Below are positions 25,127 through 35,200 of a DNA stretch of 40,157 nt, one piece after another. The stretch is from Planctomycetaceae bacterium. Its GTDB lineage: Bacteria > Planctomycetota > Planctomycetia > Pirellulales > Thermoguttaceae. Position numbers and translations under genes: made by a program. The notes below the pieces were generated by a model. The model was not told the DNA's origin. It worked only from the letters and a program-made list of their open reading frames with translations, and did not search any database. The DNA is taken from contig SFIW01000020.1 in assembly GCA_004556055.1 (NCBI GenBank), positions 1-40,157 on the forward strand, written 5' to 3'. How positions within the stretch are numbered: position 1 is the stretch's first letter; each line of letters opens with the position of its first letter.

Positions 25127-26635
25127 TCAACCAATGAAGGACCAATCGATCTTTTCATAACCGTTCTGGTATTCGGGACGAACGAGTTCGGCGACGCCAG
25201 GGGTCTTGAGTTCGGCGAGGTTGGTGACTTCGAGTTTCTTGGCGTCCCACTTGATGGTTTCGCCGCGTTCGCCAGCCTTGGGCGCAGCCCAAACGGCGAG
25301 GTTTCCGAGAAGGATCGTTTCGGTGAGAGGGCCGGCGAAGTCCGGGAAGTTGCTCCAGCAGAGTTCGGGCTTGTTCTCGTGGATAGCGGTGACCCATTCG
25401 AGCTTGTTGCGAGTGTCGAAGTTTCCGGAGTGTTCGTCTTCAGGAGCCTTACGCCATTCGACGCCTTCGATTTCGGCGAGCTTATCGCCGCCCTTGGCGA
25501 GGAGCTGATAGCTATTGGCATAGTCGTCCGGGCTGTAAGCGACGCCCTTGGTACCGACGATGATAGAACCGGAGTCGGTCGGGTTCTGGATGCCGTATTC
25601 TTCGAAGAGAGCGGCGTCCGGCTTGGTCTTGGCGTCGAACCAGGTGACTTCGATCGCGTCGCGATGTTCGGTCGCGGGGAACTGGAACCAGATCTTGCTG
25701 GAAGCGGGGAAGGAGTTGAAGTCGTGTCCGGAGGATTCGGCGACAACTTCGGTCGGGAACTTGAGTTCGGCGGCGCCGTAAGGCATGTTCGCGGTATGGC
25801 AAGCCATATCGCCGAGAGAACCGGAACCGAAGTCCCACCAACCGCGCCACTGGAAGTCGTGGTAGATGCCGGGCCAGAATTCGCGTTTCGGAGCAGTGCC
25901 GATCCAGGATTCCCAGTCAATCTTCTTGAGGGCGGCGGCGACCTGATCCTTCTTTTCATTGATCAAATCTTCGATCAATTCGGCGTCGTCTTCTTCCTTC
26001 TTCGTCTGGGCGATGAATTTTTCCATCGTCATATCGCGATTGGGACCCTGAGCCCAAACCGGACGGTTGGTCCAGATGTGAACCTTCTTGATTTCGCCGA
26101 TGACGCCAGCTTGAACCTGGGCGACGCAGCGACGCATCGCGTCAAGAGAAGAACCCTGGTTCCCCATCTGGGTGCAAACGCCATACTTCTTGGCGAGATA
26201 ACCAAGATAACGAGCTTCGCCGATCGTGCGGGTCAAAGGCTTCTGGGTGTAGGCGTGCTTGCCAGCCTTGAGGGCTTCGGCGGTGATGATCGTGTGCATG
26301 TGGTCAGGAGTACTAACCGTGACGGCGTCGATCTTGTCCATCATTTCCGCATAGAGTTCGCGGTAATCGGTGTAGGTCTTGGCGTCAGGATAGGTCTTCG
26401 CCTTACCGGCCAACGTGTTGCGGTCGGTGTCGCAAAGAGCGACGACTTTGCCGTAAAGAGCGGCCTGATCAATATCGCTCGAGCCTTTGCCGCCGATACC
26501 GATACCGGCGAGCGCAATGCCTTGAAGCGCGGAAGCGCGCGCAATCTGGACGCTGTTGCCAGCGCCAACCATGAAACCAACGCCTGCGATCGTCGAGGCC
26601 TTAAGGAAATCACGACGGGAAGTCTGCAAACTCAT
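25127..26635 (-). CDS. TAT-exported Gfo/Idh/MocA family oxidoreductase
   Basis: A 502-residue protein with a twin-arginine signal (TSRRDFLKAS, Arg7-Arg8) and a short hydrophobic stretch (TIAGVGFMVGAGNSV). A Rossmann NAD(P)-binding domain follows (IALAGIGIGGKG), then VSTPDHMHTIITAEALKAGKHAYTQKPLTRT. The usual Glu-Lys-Pro cofactor motif is QKP here, a variation I associate with planctomycete members. Such proteins are exported sugar or inositol dehydrogenases/isomerases, pre-loaded with NAD(P) before TAT transport. ATG 26635 is chosen because it starts the TAT signal and has AGGAG 7 bases upstream; a longer frame to 26812 runs through the promoter. It has its own promoter and terminator. Substrate unknown. 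Confidence 0.93.
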   Translation of the reverse strand: MSLQTSRRDFLKASTIAGVGFMVGAGNSVQIARASALQGIALAGIGIGGKGSSDIDQAALYGKVVALCDTDRNTLAGKAKTYPDAKTYTDYRELYAEMMDKIDAVTVSTPDHMHTIITAEALKAGKHAYTQKPLTRTIGEARYLGYLAKKYGVCTQMGNQGSSLDAMRRCVAQVQAGVIGEIKKVHIWTNRPVWAQGPNRDMTMEKFIAQTKKEEDDAELIEDLINEKKDQVAAALKKIDWESWIGTAPKREFWPGIYHDFQWRGWWDFGSGSLGDMACHTANMPYGAAELKFPTEVVAESSGHDFNSFPASSKIWFQFPATEHRDAIEVTWFDAKTKPDAALFEEYGIQNPTDSGSIIVGTKGVAYSPDDYANSYQLLAKGGDKLAEIEGVEWRKAPEDEHSGNFDTRNKLEWVTAIHENKPELCWSNFPDFAGPLTETILLGNLAVWAAPKAGERGETIKWDAKKLEVTNLAELKTPGVAELVRPEYQNGYEKIDWSFIG

Positions 26636-26699
26636 GAAACATCTCCTGATAATTAAAATGGTGCTGTCGTTTTGGAGTAAAACAACCTTTTTCGCGACT

Positions 26700-26727
26700 A
26701 TTATAGTCAAAAACAATAGCAATGCAA
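26700..26727 (-). promoter_or_regulatory. Putative promoter of the Gfo/Idh/MocA gene
   Basis: On the minus strand TTGCAT (26727-26722), a 16-base spacer and a perfect TATAAT (26705-26700). The leader is about 60 bases to ATG 26635. The -35 box is weak. Confidence 0.5.
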
Positions 26728-26851
26728 ATATACAATTGTGAAATACGCCGGAAAAATTATCCATTTTTTCATTTTTTTCGACAAATCTTAACACAAATTG
26801 GCAAAAAAACACATTTTTAGGAAAATATCATCGCTTCACCATTCCGATCAA

Positions 26852-26880
26852 TTGATTCTAACAGCTTTGTGATATATATT
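26852..26880 (+). promoter_or_regulatory. Putative promoter of the GH10-like/gspK operon
   Basis: TTGATT (26852-26857), a 17-base spacer and TATATT (26875-26880). Expected transcription start is near 26887, consistent with translation from ATG 26980. Confidence 0.45.
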
Positions 26881-26979
26881 TTAATGGCACGGCGATGCGC
26901 GCGCGGCGTGCTACGGTTATTAAGCTTCAGCGTAGAAGCGCAATTTGGAAGAAAGGCGCGTTCCACAAGTCTGACAAAT

Positions 26980-28809
26980 ATGGGCGTCCTCTTCTTTTTT
27001 TACCCCAAACACCTCCTTGCCGCCGATCTCGCGCGGCGCGCGTTTGTCGCATTGCGAGGACGACGACCGGCGCGGACGCAGATTCGCGTCGACGAAATCG
27101 ACGATCGGCGCAATCTACTCGTCGCCGCTTACGACGCCGACGCTTCCGCCTCGCTATACGCCCCGTGTTCCGACGGTGAAGGCGGGTTCTTCTACGCCTC
27201 GACCGAACTACTCCCCTCCGGACGGAAAAGACGTTCCCTCTTCCTCGAATTGTCGCGCGGACAACTCTCGAGAATACAAAAAAAGCGCGCAGACTGGGCC
27301 GCCGCTGGACTCGTCCTCCCCATGCGACTGCGCGTCGCTATCAGAAAACGCGTGCGTCTCTTCGCCCAACTCGTCACGACAAACGACGACGAACAGAATT
27401 TCGACGAAAGAACCGTCAGACTCTTCACGGAGCTGCGCGAAATTTCGAGAAAGCTTAACGAACATTACCTGACGCAAGCGCTCGCCGCGCGAAGGAACGC
27501 CGCCAAATGGTCGACTAACTTCTCCTTCGTCGCCGCCGACGACGACTGGATCGACTCCTACGACGCCCTCTTCTCCCCCAAAACAAAACTCAAAGCGCCT
27601 TTGGAGCCTCTATTTTCAGCAGTCAACATTCGCGTCAATTGGCGCGACGTCGAACGCGACGGGCTCTACGACTGGGGACGCGTCGAGAAAATCTTGCGCG
27701 ACGCTCGTCGGAGAAACCTGAGAATTACTCTTGGCCCCCTCGTGCGCTGGAGCTCCGATTTGCCCGAACATTTACGCGCGCCAAACGTCTCTGCCGAGCA
27801 ACTTCAGCGCGAATTCGAACGATACCTCTGTTCCGCTATCGACTCGGTCGGAGCCTACGTCTCGCGCTGGATCGTTGCGACGAACGTCGAAAACGTCCCC
27901 AATCGTTCCACTTTCGAATTTCGACTTCTCGCCGCAATTCAAACCAGAAAAGAAATTGCCGCCAGATTTCCACGCGCCCAAATCTTCTTGGGATTCGAAC
28001 AAGCCTTCGGAGATTACGCGCGCTTCGAGACAGACCAGCTGATCCCCCCCGTTGAGCTCGCCGCCCAACTCTCCAAAGGACGCGCGTTTCACGGATACTA
28101 TATAGAAGCCAACTTCGGGCTCACTCCCGGCACGACGGCGCCGCGCGATCCGATGGAGTTGCACCGTTTCTTCGAACGCTGGTCGATCGGCGGGGTTCCC
28201 TTGGCGGTCGCTTTTTCCTGTCCGAGCGAATCCCCCGCAGGGCGCCCTAATCGCGGCGACTCCAACCGTCTTCTAACCGCTTCCCCCTTCGGAGAAGAAA
28301 GAAAACGCCGCTTCTTCACGCGCGAATCCCGCGCCGAAGCGAAACCCCTCGAAGAGCTTCTCTGGAGCCCTCAAATGCAACAGGAAACGGCGCGGCGATT
28401 CTATTCCACAGCGCTCACGCGAAGCGCCGTCGACGAAATTATATGGACGCGATGGCAAGATTCGCCGCAAATGAGTTATAATGAGTACGCGTCGACGACA
28501 AGCGTCTTCTACGGCGATTCTGAAGAAACGACGCCCGTCCCCCCGAACGAAGCCCCAATCTCCGACGTCTACGACGAAGTCGACGAGGTTGAAGACGAAC
28601 TCGCCGACGTCGAATTCGAAGAAGAAAAGTTAGACGAGGTTGATCTCGCGTCGGACGAATCGAGTTTACGCGACGTCTCTTGCTCCTCCGAGATCGAATC
28701 TCCGGAGAACTTTACGCCGACCTCAGGGCTTCTAGGGGTCGACAAGAAACCGAAACCAACGCTTTATAAGCTCGCCGCAATTCGACGCGCTTACCTACAC
28801 GATGAATGA
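26980..28809 (+). CDS. Endo-1,4-beta-xylanase (GH10)-like protein, planctomycete family, with acidic C-terminal tail
   Basis: A 609-residue protein without a signal peptide. The N-terminal MGVLFFFYPKHLL and LFLELSRGQLSRIQKKRADW stretches match a family known in planctomycetes that precedes a GH10-like TIM barrel. In the barrel, VNIRVNWRDVERDGLYDWGRVEKI resembles the GH10 strand before the ligand loop. WIVATNVEN (W297-E304) sits where the acid/base WxxxNE would be, but the Asn-Glu pair is split. YIEANFG (Glu376) is at the nucleophile position, and IIWTRWQD near the end resembles GH10's WGxxD. So it may be a non-catalytic or altered glycosidase. A highly acidic tail follows (about 520-590). ATG 26980 is chosen on family start and promoter position; the frame extends to 26869. 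Its stop overlaps the gspK start by four bases. Confidence 0.7.
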   Translation: MGVLFFFYPKHLLAADLARRAFVALRGRRPARTQIRVDEIDDRRNLLVAAYDADASASLYAPCSDGEGGFFYASTELLPSGRKRRSLFLELSRGQLSRIQKKRADWAAAGLVLPMRLRVAIRKRVRLFAQLVTTNDDEQNFDERTVRLFTELREISRKLNEHYLTQALAARRNAAKWSTNFSFVAADDDWIDSYDALFSPKTKLKAPLEPLFSAVNIRVNWRDVERDGLYDWGRVEKILRDARRRNLRITLGPLVRWSSDLPEHLRAPNVSAEQLQREFERYLCSAIDSVGAYVSRWIVATNVENVPNRSTFEFRLLAAIQTRKEIAARFPRAQIFLGFEQAFGDYARFETDQLIPPVELAAQLSKGRAFHGYYIEANFGLTPGTTAPRDPMELHRFFERWSIGGVPLAVAFSCPSESPAGRPNRGDSNRLLTASPFGEERKRRFFTRESRAEAKPLEELLWSPQMQQETARRFYSTALTRSAVDEIIWTRWQDSPQMSYNEYASTTSVFYGDSEETTPVPPNEAPISDVYDEVDEVEDELADVEFEEEKLDEVDLASDESSLRDVSCSSEIESPENFTPTSGLLGVDKKPKPTLYKLAAIRRAYLHDE

Positions 28810-31109
28810 TGAACGACAATAGACGTTTACAACGCGCCGACTGGCTCGTCGTCAAGCGCGGCGCCCTTCCGCGTAACGCGCGGCGAGGCGTTATGCTCCT
28901 GATCGTCACCCTTGTTCTCACCGCGTTGACGCTCAGCGGCGCCGCTCTTCTCACGCTCATGAAGACGGAGCAGGAAGCGACCTTTACGCGCGGACGCGAA
29001 GAACTCGTCCGCGGCGTCGCGCGTTCCGCCGTCGTGTATCTCTCCGCGTGCGTCGAAACGAGTCAGACGGAACGCGACAAAAAAGGCGGTCTCTACAACA
29101 ATCCCCAACTATTTTGCGCCGCGCAACTTCTCGACAGAAGCGAAGGGGGCGCCGATTCCTCGCGCTTTACGATCCTCTCCCCTAAACTCGAAGATTCGAC
29201 GATCACAGGCGCGCGTTACGGCCTCGTCGACGAATCGTCGCGTCTCAATCTTCAAGCCGTCCTCGAATGGGAGCAAGAAGAAGCGGGAGCGGGCCGAAAC
29301 GCGCTCATGAAACTTCCCGGAATGACCCCGACCGCCGCCGATTCAATTCTCGACTGGATTGATCCCGACGAAAATCCGCGTCAAAACGGAGCCGAAGCGT
29401 CTTACTATTCGCAGCGCAAATTACCGTACAGCCCGCGAAACGCGACGCCTGTCTTCCTTGAAGAGCTGCTCCTCGCGCGCGGCGTCACGCGCACTCAACT
29501 TTACGGGGCGGACGAAAACTATACGTATAATACGGAAAAGTCCTCGGGAAACGAATCGCAATCGACGCTCGGAGGCTCGTTGCGCGGCGTCGCGTCGAGC
29601 GTGGGAAATGAAAACAGCGAAGGGATTACCGCGCCTTGGAACACTCTCGTCACGGTCTTTAGCGCGGAAAAGGACGTCGATCCCCAAGGGGAAGCGCGGG
29701 TCAATTTGAACGTCGACGATCTTCAGTTCCTTTATCAGGAACTCGAATCGCGCGTCGGAGCCGATCTCGCGAAATTCATCGTTCTATACCGTCAGTACGG
29801 GCCGAAGGCGCCAGAAGAAAGCGCCGCGCCGACGCGACGAGGTTACGGTCGCTCCGCCTCGCGTCTCGCGACTCCCGCCGCCGCAACAAACGCCGCGCCC
29901 CTCGCTCAAGCGCCCCTCGACTATAGCGTCGCCGCCACAACGCAACTTGCGACGCCCCTCGACGTCGTCGGCGCCGTCGTTCAGATCAACGACGTCGATT
30001 TCGCATCGCCCCTTCTCGACAGCGCCGCCAACGCCAATGTCAACAGAATCATGACGTTCCTCGACTACGCGTCGACGAGTCCGACCACGACAATCGTCGG
30101 GCGCGTCAACGTCAACGCCGCGCCCCGCCCCGTTCTCGCCGCGCTCCCAGGACTCGCGAACGCCGACGTGCAGCGGATTATCGACGCGCGACCCGATCCC
30201 GACGAAGCGACCCCGAGCGAATATCGTCACGCAATCTGGCTTTACGCCAAAGGAATCGTCACCCTCGAGGTCATGAAAAAGCTCTATAATAAGACGACCG
30301 GTCGCGGCGACGTCTTCCGCGGCCAGATCGTCGGTTTCCTCGACGACTCCAACGAAACGACTCGCGCCGAAGTCGTCGTCGACGGAACTACCGTTCCTCC
30401 GCGACAGGTCTTTTACAAAGACCTCACCTCACTAGGAAAAGGCTTCTCCGACGCGGTTCTCCTCGGCGGAAACACGACTTCGACGACGGATCCCAACGCA
30501 ACCTTTGGCGTCTCCGAACTCGACTGGCAAGCCGTTCAAGAATTCCCCGACGCGACGGGGCAAAGTTCCGGATACAATCTCGGCGCGTTTTCTAACGAAG
30601 ACCCCTTTGCGGCGGTGGAAATCGCCGCCGGCGTTTCGCCGACGTCAGACTTTGGCGCGACGACGCAACAGCCCCTCGGAGACTCCTTTATAGCCGCCGA
30701 CGGCGCTCGCGACGCCACGGGAACCGATCCGCTCGCGACGGCTGGCGACGCGACGAACTCTACGACGACGAACGGAGCTCAAGACGCGTCCTCGTCAAGA
30801 CGCGATCGACTCCTGCAAGCGCTCCAAAGTTCCCGCGCCGATCGGCAATCGCGCAACGAATCGCTCGGTTCGTCTTCGACGACGGACTCCCCCGCCGCAA
30901 CGGAAACGTCGACTCTCGGCGCGACTCCCCCCTCGACGCAAGAAAGCGACGGCGCGACCGCGACGACGACGGATACTCAAGAATCCTCCGCGTCAAGACG
31001 CGACCGCCTCTTGCAGGCCCTCCAAAGTTCCCGCGCCGATCGGCAATCGCGCAATCAGTCCCTCAACTCCTCCTCCGGGGAGCGCGCGGCGTCAAACGCG
31101 AACAACTAA
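28806..31109 (+). CDS. gspK: Type II secretion system minor pseudopilin GspK-like protein
   Basis: A 767-residue protein with a basic leader ending NARRG28, then VMLLIVTLVLTALTLSGAALL. This is a class III prepilin-type signal without the Glu at +5, as in GspK. GspK caps the pseudopilus tip. The body holds LVDESSRLNLQAVL and LPGMTPTAADSILDWIDPDENPR, the GspK helix-hairpin-helix-like region, and a second hairpin set (VNVNAAPRPVLAALPGLANADVQRI). The E. coli homologue is about 330 residues. This one adds a long Ala/Thr/Ser-rich tail with two copies of RRDRLLQALQSSRADRQSRN. The start ATG 28806 overlaps the stop of the preceding gene (ATGA), implying translational coupling. No other type II secretion genes are in the window. 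Confidence 0.88.
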   Translation: MMNDNRRLQRADWLVVKRGALPRNARRGVMLLIVTLVLTALTLSGAALLTLMKTEQEATFTRGREELVRGVARSAVVYLSACVETSQTERDKKGGLYNNPQLFCAAQLLDRSEGGADSSRFTILSPKLEDSTITGARYGLVDESSRLNLQAVLEWEQEEAGAGRNALMKLPGMTPTAADSILDWIDPDENPRQNGAEASYYSQRKLPYSPRNATPVFLEELLLARGVTRTQLYGADENYTYNTEKSSGNESQSTLGGSLRGVASSVGNENSEGITAPWNTLVTVFSAEKDVDPQGEARVNLNVDDLQFLYQELESRVGADLAKFIVLYRQYGPKAPEESAAPTRRGYGRSASRLATPAAATNAAPLAQAPLDYSVAATTQLATPLDVVGAVVQINDVDFASPLLDSAANANVNRIMTFLDYASTSPTTTIVGRVNVNAAPRPVLAALPGLANADVQRIIDARPDPDEATPSEYRHAIWLYAKGIVTLEVMKKLYNKTTGRGDVFRGQIVGFLDDSNETTRAEVVVDGTTVPPRQVFYKDLTSLGKGFSDAVLLGGNTTSTTDPNATFGVSELDWQAVQEFPDATGQSSGYNLGAFSNEDPFAAVEIAAGVSPTSDFGATTQQPLGDSFIAADGARDATGTDPLATAGDATNSTTTNGAQDASSSRRDRLLQALQSSRADRQSRNESLGSSSTTDSPAATETSTLGATPPSTQESDGATATTTDTQESSASRRDRLLQALQSSRADRQSRNQSLNSSSGERAASNANN
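30794..31055 (+). repeat. Direct repeat pair in the gspK 3' end, 198-base period
   Basis: Two copies of about 64 bases (30794-30857 and 30992-31055) encode RRDRLLQALQSSRADRQSRN twice. A block of about 35 bases within them is identical, including codon choice. The period of 198 bases (66 codons) keeps the frame, indicating a fairly recent in-frame duplication. Confidence 0.85.
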
Positions 31110-31153
31110 CGCGACGCGGCGCTTCCGTCCGCTCTATTCCTTCAAAGGTCTGT

Positions 31154-32257
31154 ATGAGAGAAATCAACCTTAATTCCATCCCCGTCCTCGTTACCGGAGC
31201 CGCTGGCTTCATCGGCTCCAATCTTGTCGCGCGACTGCTTCGCGATCTCGAAGGCGCAAATATCGTCGGAATCGATAATCTCAACGACTATTACTCCCCT
31301 TCCCTCAAATCTTATCGCCTCAAAATCCTCGACGAAGAAGCGCGGCGCTCGTCTTCTTCATGGCGTTTCATCCTCGGAAATATCGCCGACAAGTCTTTTA
31401 TCGACGAGCTCTTTTCAGACTATTCCTTCGCAGTCGTCGTCAATCTCGCGGCGCAGGCGGGCGTCCGATACGGCATGGAAAATCCCTACGCCTATGTCGA
31501 ATCGAATCTCGTCGGATTCGTCAATATTCTCGAAGCGTGTCGGCACAGTTACGACGGCGGGAAAAAAGGCGTCGAGCATTTAGTCTATGCGTCAAGCTCG
31601 TCCGTTTACGGGGGATCAAAAAAGATTCCGTTCAGCGTCGGAGATCCGGTGGACGAACCAGTTTCGTTATACGCGGCGACGAAGAAGTCGAACGAGCTTT
31701 TAGCGCACTCCTACGCGAAGCTTTACGATATTCCTACGACGGGGCTGCGTTTCTTCACGGTCTACGGTCCCGCAGGGCGTCCCGACATGCTTTATTATTC
31801 TGCGGCGGAAAAGTTCGCGCGCGGAGAGACGGTCAAACTCTTCAATTACGGAAATTGTCGCCGCGACTTCACTTACGTCGACGACGTCGTGGAGGGGATC
31901 GTCCGCGTCATGCGTTCCTCGCCCTCGCGCCGACGCGGAGACGACGGGCTACCCATCGCTCCCGCCGCGCTCTACAACATCGGGGGCGGACGCCCTGAAA
32001 ACCTCCTCGAATTCATGACCGTCCTTCAAGAAGAGCTTGTCGACGCCGGGGTTCTTCCTGCGGATTACGACTTCAACGCGCGGCGCGAACTCGTCCCGAT
32101 GCAACCTGGCGACGTCGTCGAAACGTACGCCGACTCGAGTCCTCTTGAACGCGATTTCGGATTTGTTCCCCAAACGACAATCCGCGAAGGGTTGCGTCAA
32201 TTCGCGCGGTGGTTCAAGGAATATCGCGCGGAAGGCGAATCGACAAAGGAAGAATAG
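31154..32257 (+). CDS. NAD-dependent epimerase/dehydratase, UDP-glucuronate 4-epimerase-like
   Basis: A 367-residue short-chain dehydrogenase/reductase of the extended type. NAD-binding VTGAAGFIGSNL lies near the N-terminus and GIDNLNDYYSP after the second strand. NLAAQAGVRYGMENPYAYVESNLVGF is followed by a SSSSVYG motif and the catalytic Tyr-x3-Lys (YAATKKSNE). RRDFTYVDDVVEGI is near the substrate site. The NLNDYYSP and AQAGVRYSxxNP patterns are those of UDP-glucuronate 4-epimerases, which make UDP-galacturonate for capsule, LPS or other surface glycans. The fine specificity is inference. It lies 44 bases after gspK and 3 bases before the next gene, so the last two genes are probably co-translated. 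Confidence 0.88.
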   Translation: MREINLNSIPVLVTGAAGFIGSNLVARLLRDLEGANIVGIDNLNDYYSPSLKSYRLKILDEEARRSSSSWRFILGNIADKSFIDELFSDYSFAVVVNLAAQAGVRYGMENPYAYVESNLVGFVNILEACRHSYDGGKKGVEHLVYASSSSVYGGSKKIPFSVGDPVDEPVSLYAATKKSNELLAHSYAKLYDIPTTGLRFFTVYGPAGRPDMLYYSAAEKFARGETVKLFNYGNCRRDFTYVDDVVEGIVRVMRSSPSRRRGDDGLPIAPAALYNIGGGRPENLLEFMTVLQEELVDAGVLPADYDFNARRELVPMQPGDVVETYADSSPLERDFGFVPQTTIREGLRQFARWFKEYRAEGESTKEE

Positions 32258-32260
32258 CGT

Positions 32261-35200
32261 ATGATGCAAGAACCGTTGACCGCGAGTCAAGCGCGTCTTC
32301 AGGAAGACCTCCGCGGCTTAATTTACGGGGACGCGCGCTGCGACGACGTCATTCGCCAACTCTATTCGAGCGACGGAAGTCCCTTTGAGGAACGTCCGCG
32401 CGCGGTCGTCTGGCCCAAAACGGCGCAAGACGTTTCCGCCGTCGTGCAATACGCGGTTGAAAAAGGGCTTTCCGTACATAGTCGCGGTTCGGGGACAAGC
32501 GGTTCCGCCGCCTCCATCGGTTCGGGAATCATCCTCGATTTTTCGCGTCATATGAAGCGCACGCTACAGGCGGGGGACGATTACGTGCGCGCGCAGCCCG
32601 GCGCGGTGCGCGAACGCGTCAACGAACTCCTACGCCGTTCGCACGGAGCGTTCTTCGCGCCAAGTTCCGGGCACGTTCCGACGGGAACGATCGGCAGTAT
32701 TCTTTCCGTCGACAATATCGGGCCTCGATGGTTGCGTTACGGTTCTCCTCATGAGAGCGTTCGCGAATTGAAAGTCGTCCTCGCCGACGGATCGCAGTGG
32801 GCCTTGAAGAACTATCCCGCCGCCGCAGACGCGCTTCCGACGGCGTGGCGCGCGCTCGCTCCGGAAAATGCGGAACACGCCTTTCGCGCTCAATTTCTCA
32901 ACGTCGTCGCCGCCGAAACGCAAGGCGTCGATCCTCTCCTTGAGCTTCGACAATCTGAAAAGGGCCCCGACTCTCCCGACGGTCTTCTCTGCGGACTCGA
33001 CTTTGACGACGGCTACGGGATCCGCTCCTTTCGCTCCGACTTCGTTCGAAACGAGTATTTTCTACGCGTCTTTGGCGACGGAGCCTACGAACTACGCAAC
33101 CTTATTAAGAAAGAACCGTGGCGTTCCGCTCTCTTGGCCCTACGCGACGCGACGCCATACTTGGACGCCGAACAACGTCGATCGCGCCCGTGCCGATGCG
33201 GCTACGCCTTGCGCGACGTCGTAAGATTCGGATTCAACCCTACAAGATTCTTCACAGGCTCCGAAGGCACGCTTGGAATCCTCACGGAGGCGACCCTCGC
33301 GACCTTCGAGACGCCCCCCGCGTCCGCCGCGACTATTCTCCTCTTCGATTCGATCGATCGCGCCGTCCGCGCCGTGCCGCGCGTCTTGGATTTCGATCCG
33401 ACCCTCTGCGATCTCCTCGACAGCCGCATCGTCGCGTTGACCCGCGAGTGGGATTCGCGTTTTGAAGAAACGTTCCCACAAGGAACGGAAGCGGCGCTTG
33501 TCGTCGAACTCGACGCCGATTCTTCCGACGTTCTTAGGAGTAAGATGGAAATTCTCCAGCGCGTCGCGCGTAAAGAGCTCGGTTCGTTCGGACGTTGGCT
33601 TGCCTACGCGCCGGAAGAGCGCGGAATCTTTCGCGAATTGTTGCAAAAGTCGAGCTGCGCGCGTCTTCGCGTCGCCCCTTCTTTCCAGATTTTCCCATAC
33701 TGGGACGACGTCCAAGTTCCCGTCGACAAAGCGGCGGATTTTCTATCCGACGTTCACGCGCTCCTCAAACGCGCGGAACTCGTCTACTCCGTCAGCGGAC
33801 ATATCGGCAACGGGCAGCTTTCCATCCAACCTCTTTTACCGTACGACGTCGAGGAGGAACGCCGAGCGCTCGCCCTCTCCGACGAATTTGAGAATCTCGC
33901 CCTTAGCTACGGGGGAGAAATCGGTTCCGCGCGCGGGAACGGGCGCGTGCGAACGGCGTCCCTTACGAAACGCTTTCCTAAGCTTTCGCGCGCCTTCGTC
34001 AACATCAAAGACGCGTTCGATCCTTGCAACACGCTCAATCCCGACTGCGTAGTTTCCCCCGAGATGCGCCGCCTAGTCCGAGAAGATCGTCTCTTCTCCG
34101 ACGTCCGCGCCGCCGCGCCGTCGAGGCAAGACGCGTCGGCGCCCGTCGGAACGCGTGAGGAGGACGACGACATTCTCGCGCCGGAATCAGACGCGGCGCT
34201 GCGCGAAAGTTCTCTCCATTCGCGAAACGTCAAAAGACGCGCCCCTTACGTCAAAGGCGCGACGGAGATCGGCGCGTGGAAGACCCAGGCCGCGGCGCGA
34301 CGCGCCGATCCCCTCGAATATCAACTCGCATGGGATCCCGAACTCGTTTCCGCCCCCGCAAGGCAATGCACGGGCTGCGGACGATGCCGAATCCGCACGC
34401 AGGAGACCCGATTGTGTCCGGCGTTTCGCCACATGCCGGAAGAAGACGCCTCATGTCGGGGAAAGGCAAATTTGATTCGCGGGGTTCTCGACGGGGCGCT
34501 CCCACTCACAACGATGACGCGCGGCGTCGCGTTAGAGATCGGACGGCATTGTTTACGATGTCGACTCTGTCTGACGGAATGTCCAGCGCAAGTGGACGCG
34601 TGCAGACTTGCGTTCCGCATCCGTTCCGCTTACGTCGCCGCCGCAGGGATGAGTTTCAGCGAGCTTTGCGTCTCGCGCGTCGATTTGCTTTTAAGCGTCG
34701 CCTCGTTCGCGGCGCCAATCGTCAACCAAGCGCTTCGAAACAAGCTCGTTCGCCGAATTATAGAACGCGCGCTAGGGCTCGCTTACGCTCGGCGAATCGC
34801 TCCGTTGGCGTCGCGCTCCCAAACCAACGCGATTCTCAAACGCGGGCAAAATTCCCGCAAGATCGCTCCGGCGCTAGGTTCAATCGCGTCGCCCGGCGTC
34901 GCGGCGCGTAAGGCGCGAAAAGTCGCGCTTTTCGCCGACGTCTACGAACGCCGCTTCGATCCCGAGTTGATTGAATCCGCGCTCGCCATACTAGAGAAAA
35001 ATCGGATCCAAGCGCGAATACTCCCTACGCCGAACAGCGCCGGGCAAACGTCCTTTGCGCTGGGCGATCTCGACCGCGCGGAAAACTTCGCCGTCAAAAA
35101 TATCGCGGCGTTTCGCGAAGCGATGCGCGACGGTTCGACAATCGTCGCTCTCGAACCTTCCGCCGCCGCGTGCGTCGTTAAAGACTATCCGTATTTCTGC

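Larger units (their letters stand above)
26636..26979. other. Divergent intergenic region with promoters on both strands
   Basis: About 340 bases, AT-rich, with short A and T tracts between 26690 and 26830. It holds the minus-strand promoter of the dehydrogenase and a plus-strand promoter whose expected start (about 26887) lies downstream of the GTG 26869 and ATG 26884 codons. Those codons are therefore unlikely starts for the next gene. No RNA gene or repeat seen. Confidence 0.6.

Noticed and set aside
25379..26656. A 425-codon plus-strand open frame
   Set aside because: It is antisense to the Gfo/Idh/MocA gene, whose TAT signal and Rossmann motifs are unmistakable. It has no motif of its own.
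26869..26979. Upstream start codons (GTG 26869, ATG 26884) for the GH10-like protein
   Set aside because: They overlap or precede the -10 box at 26875-26880 and add residues that do not fit the family start (MGV... at 26980).
30794..31055. Possible CRISPR or minisatellite in the gspK 3' region
   Set aside because: There are only two copies, in frame with the coding sequence and with diverged flanks. It is an intragenic duplication.
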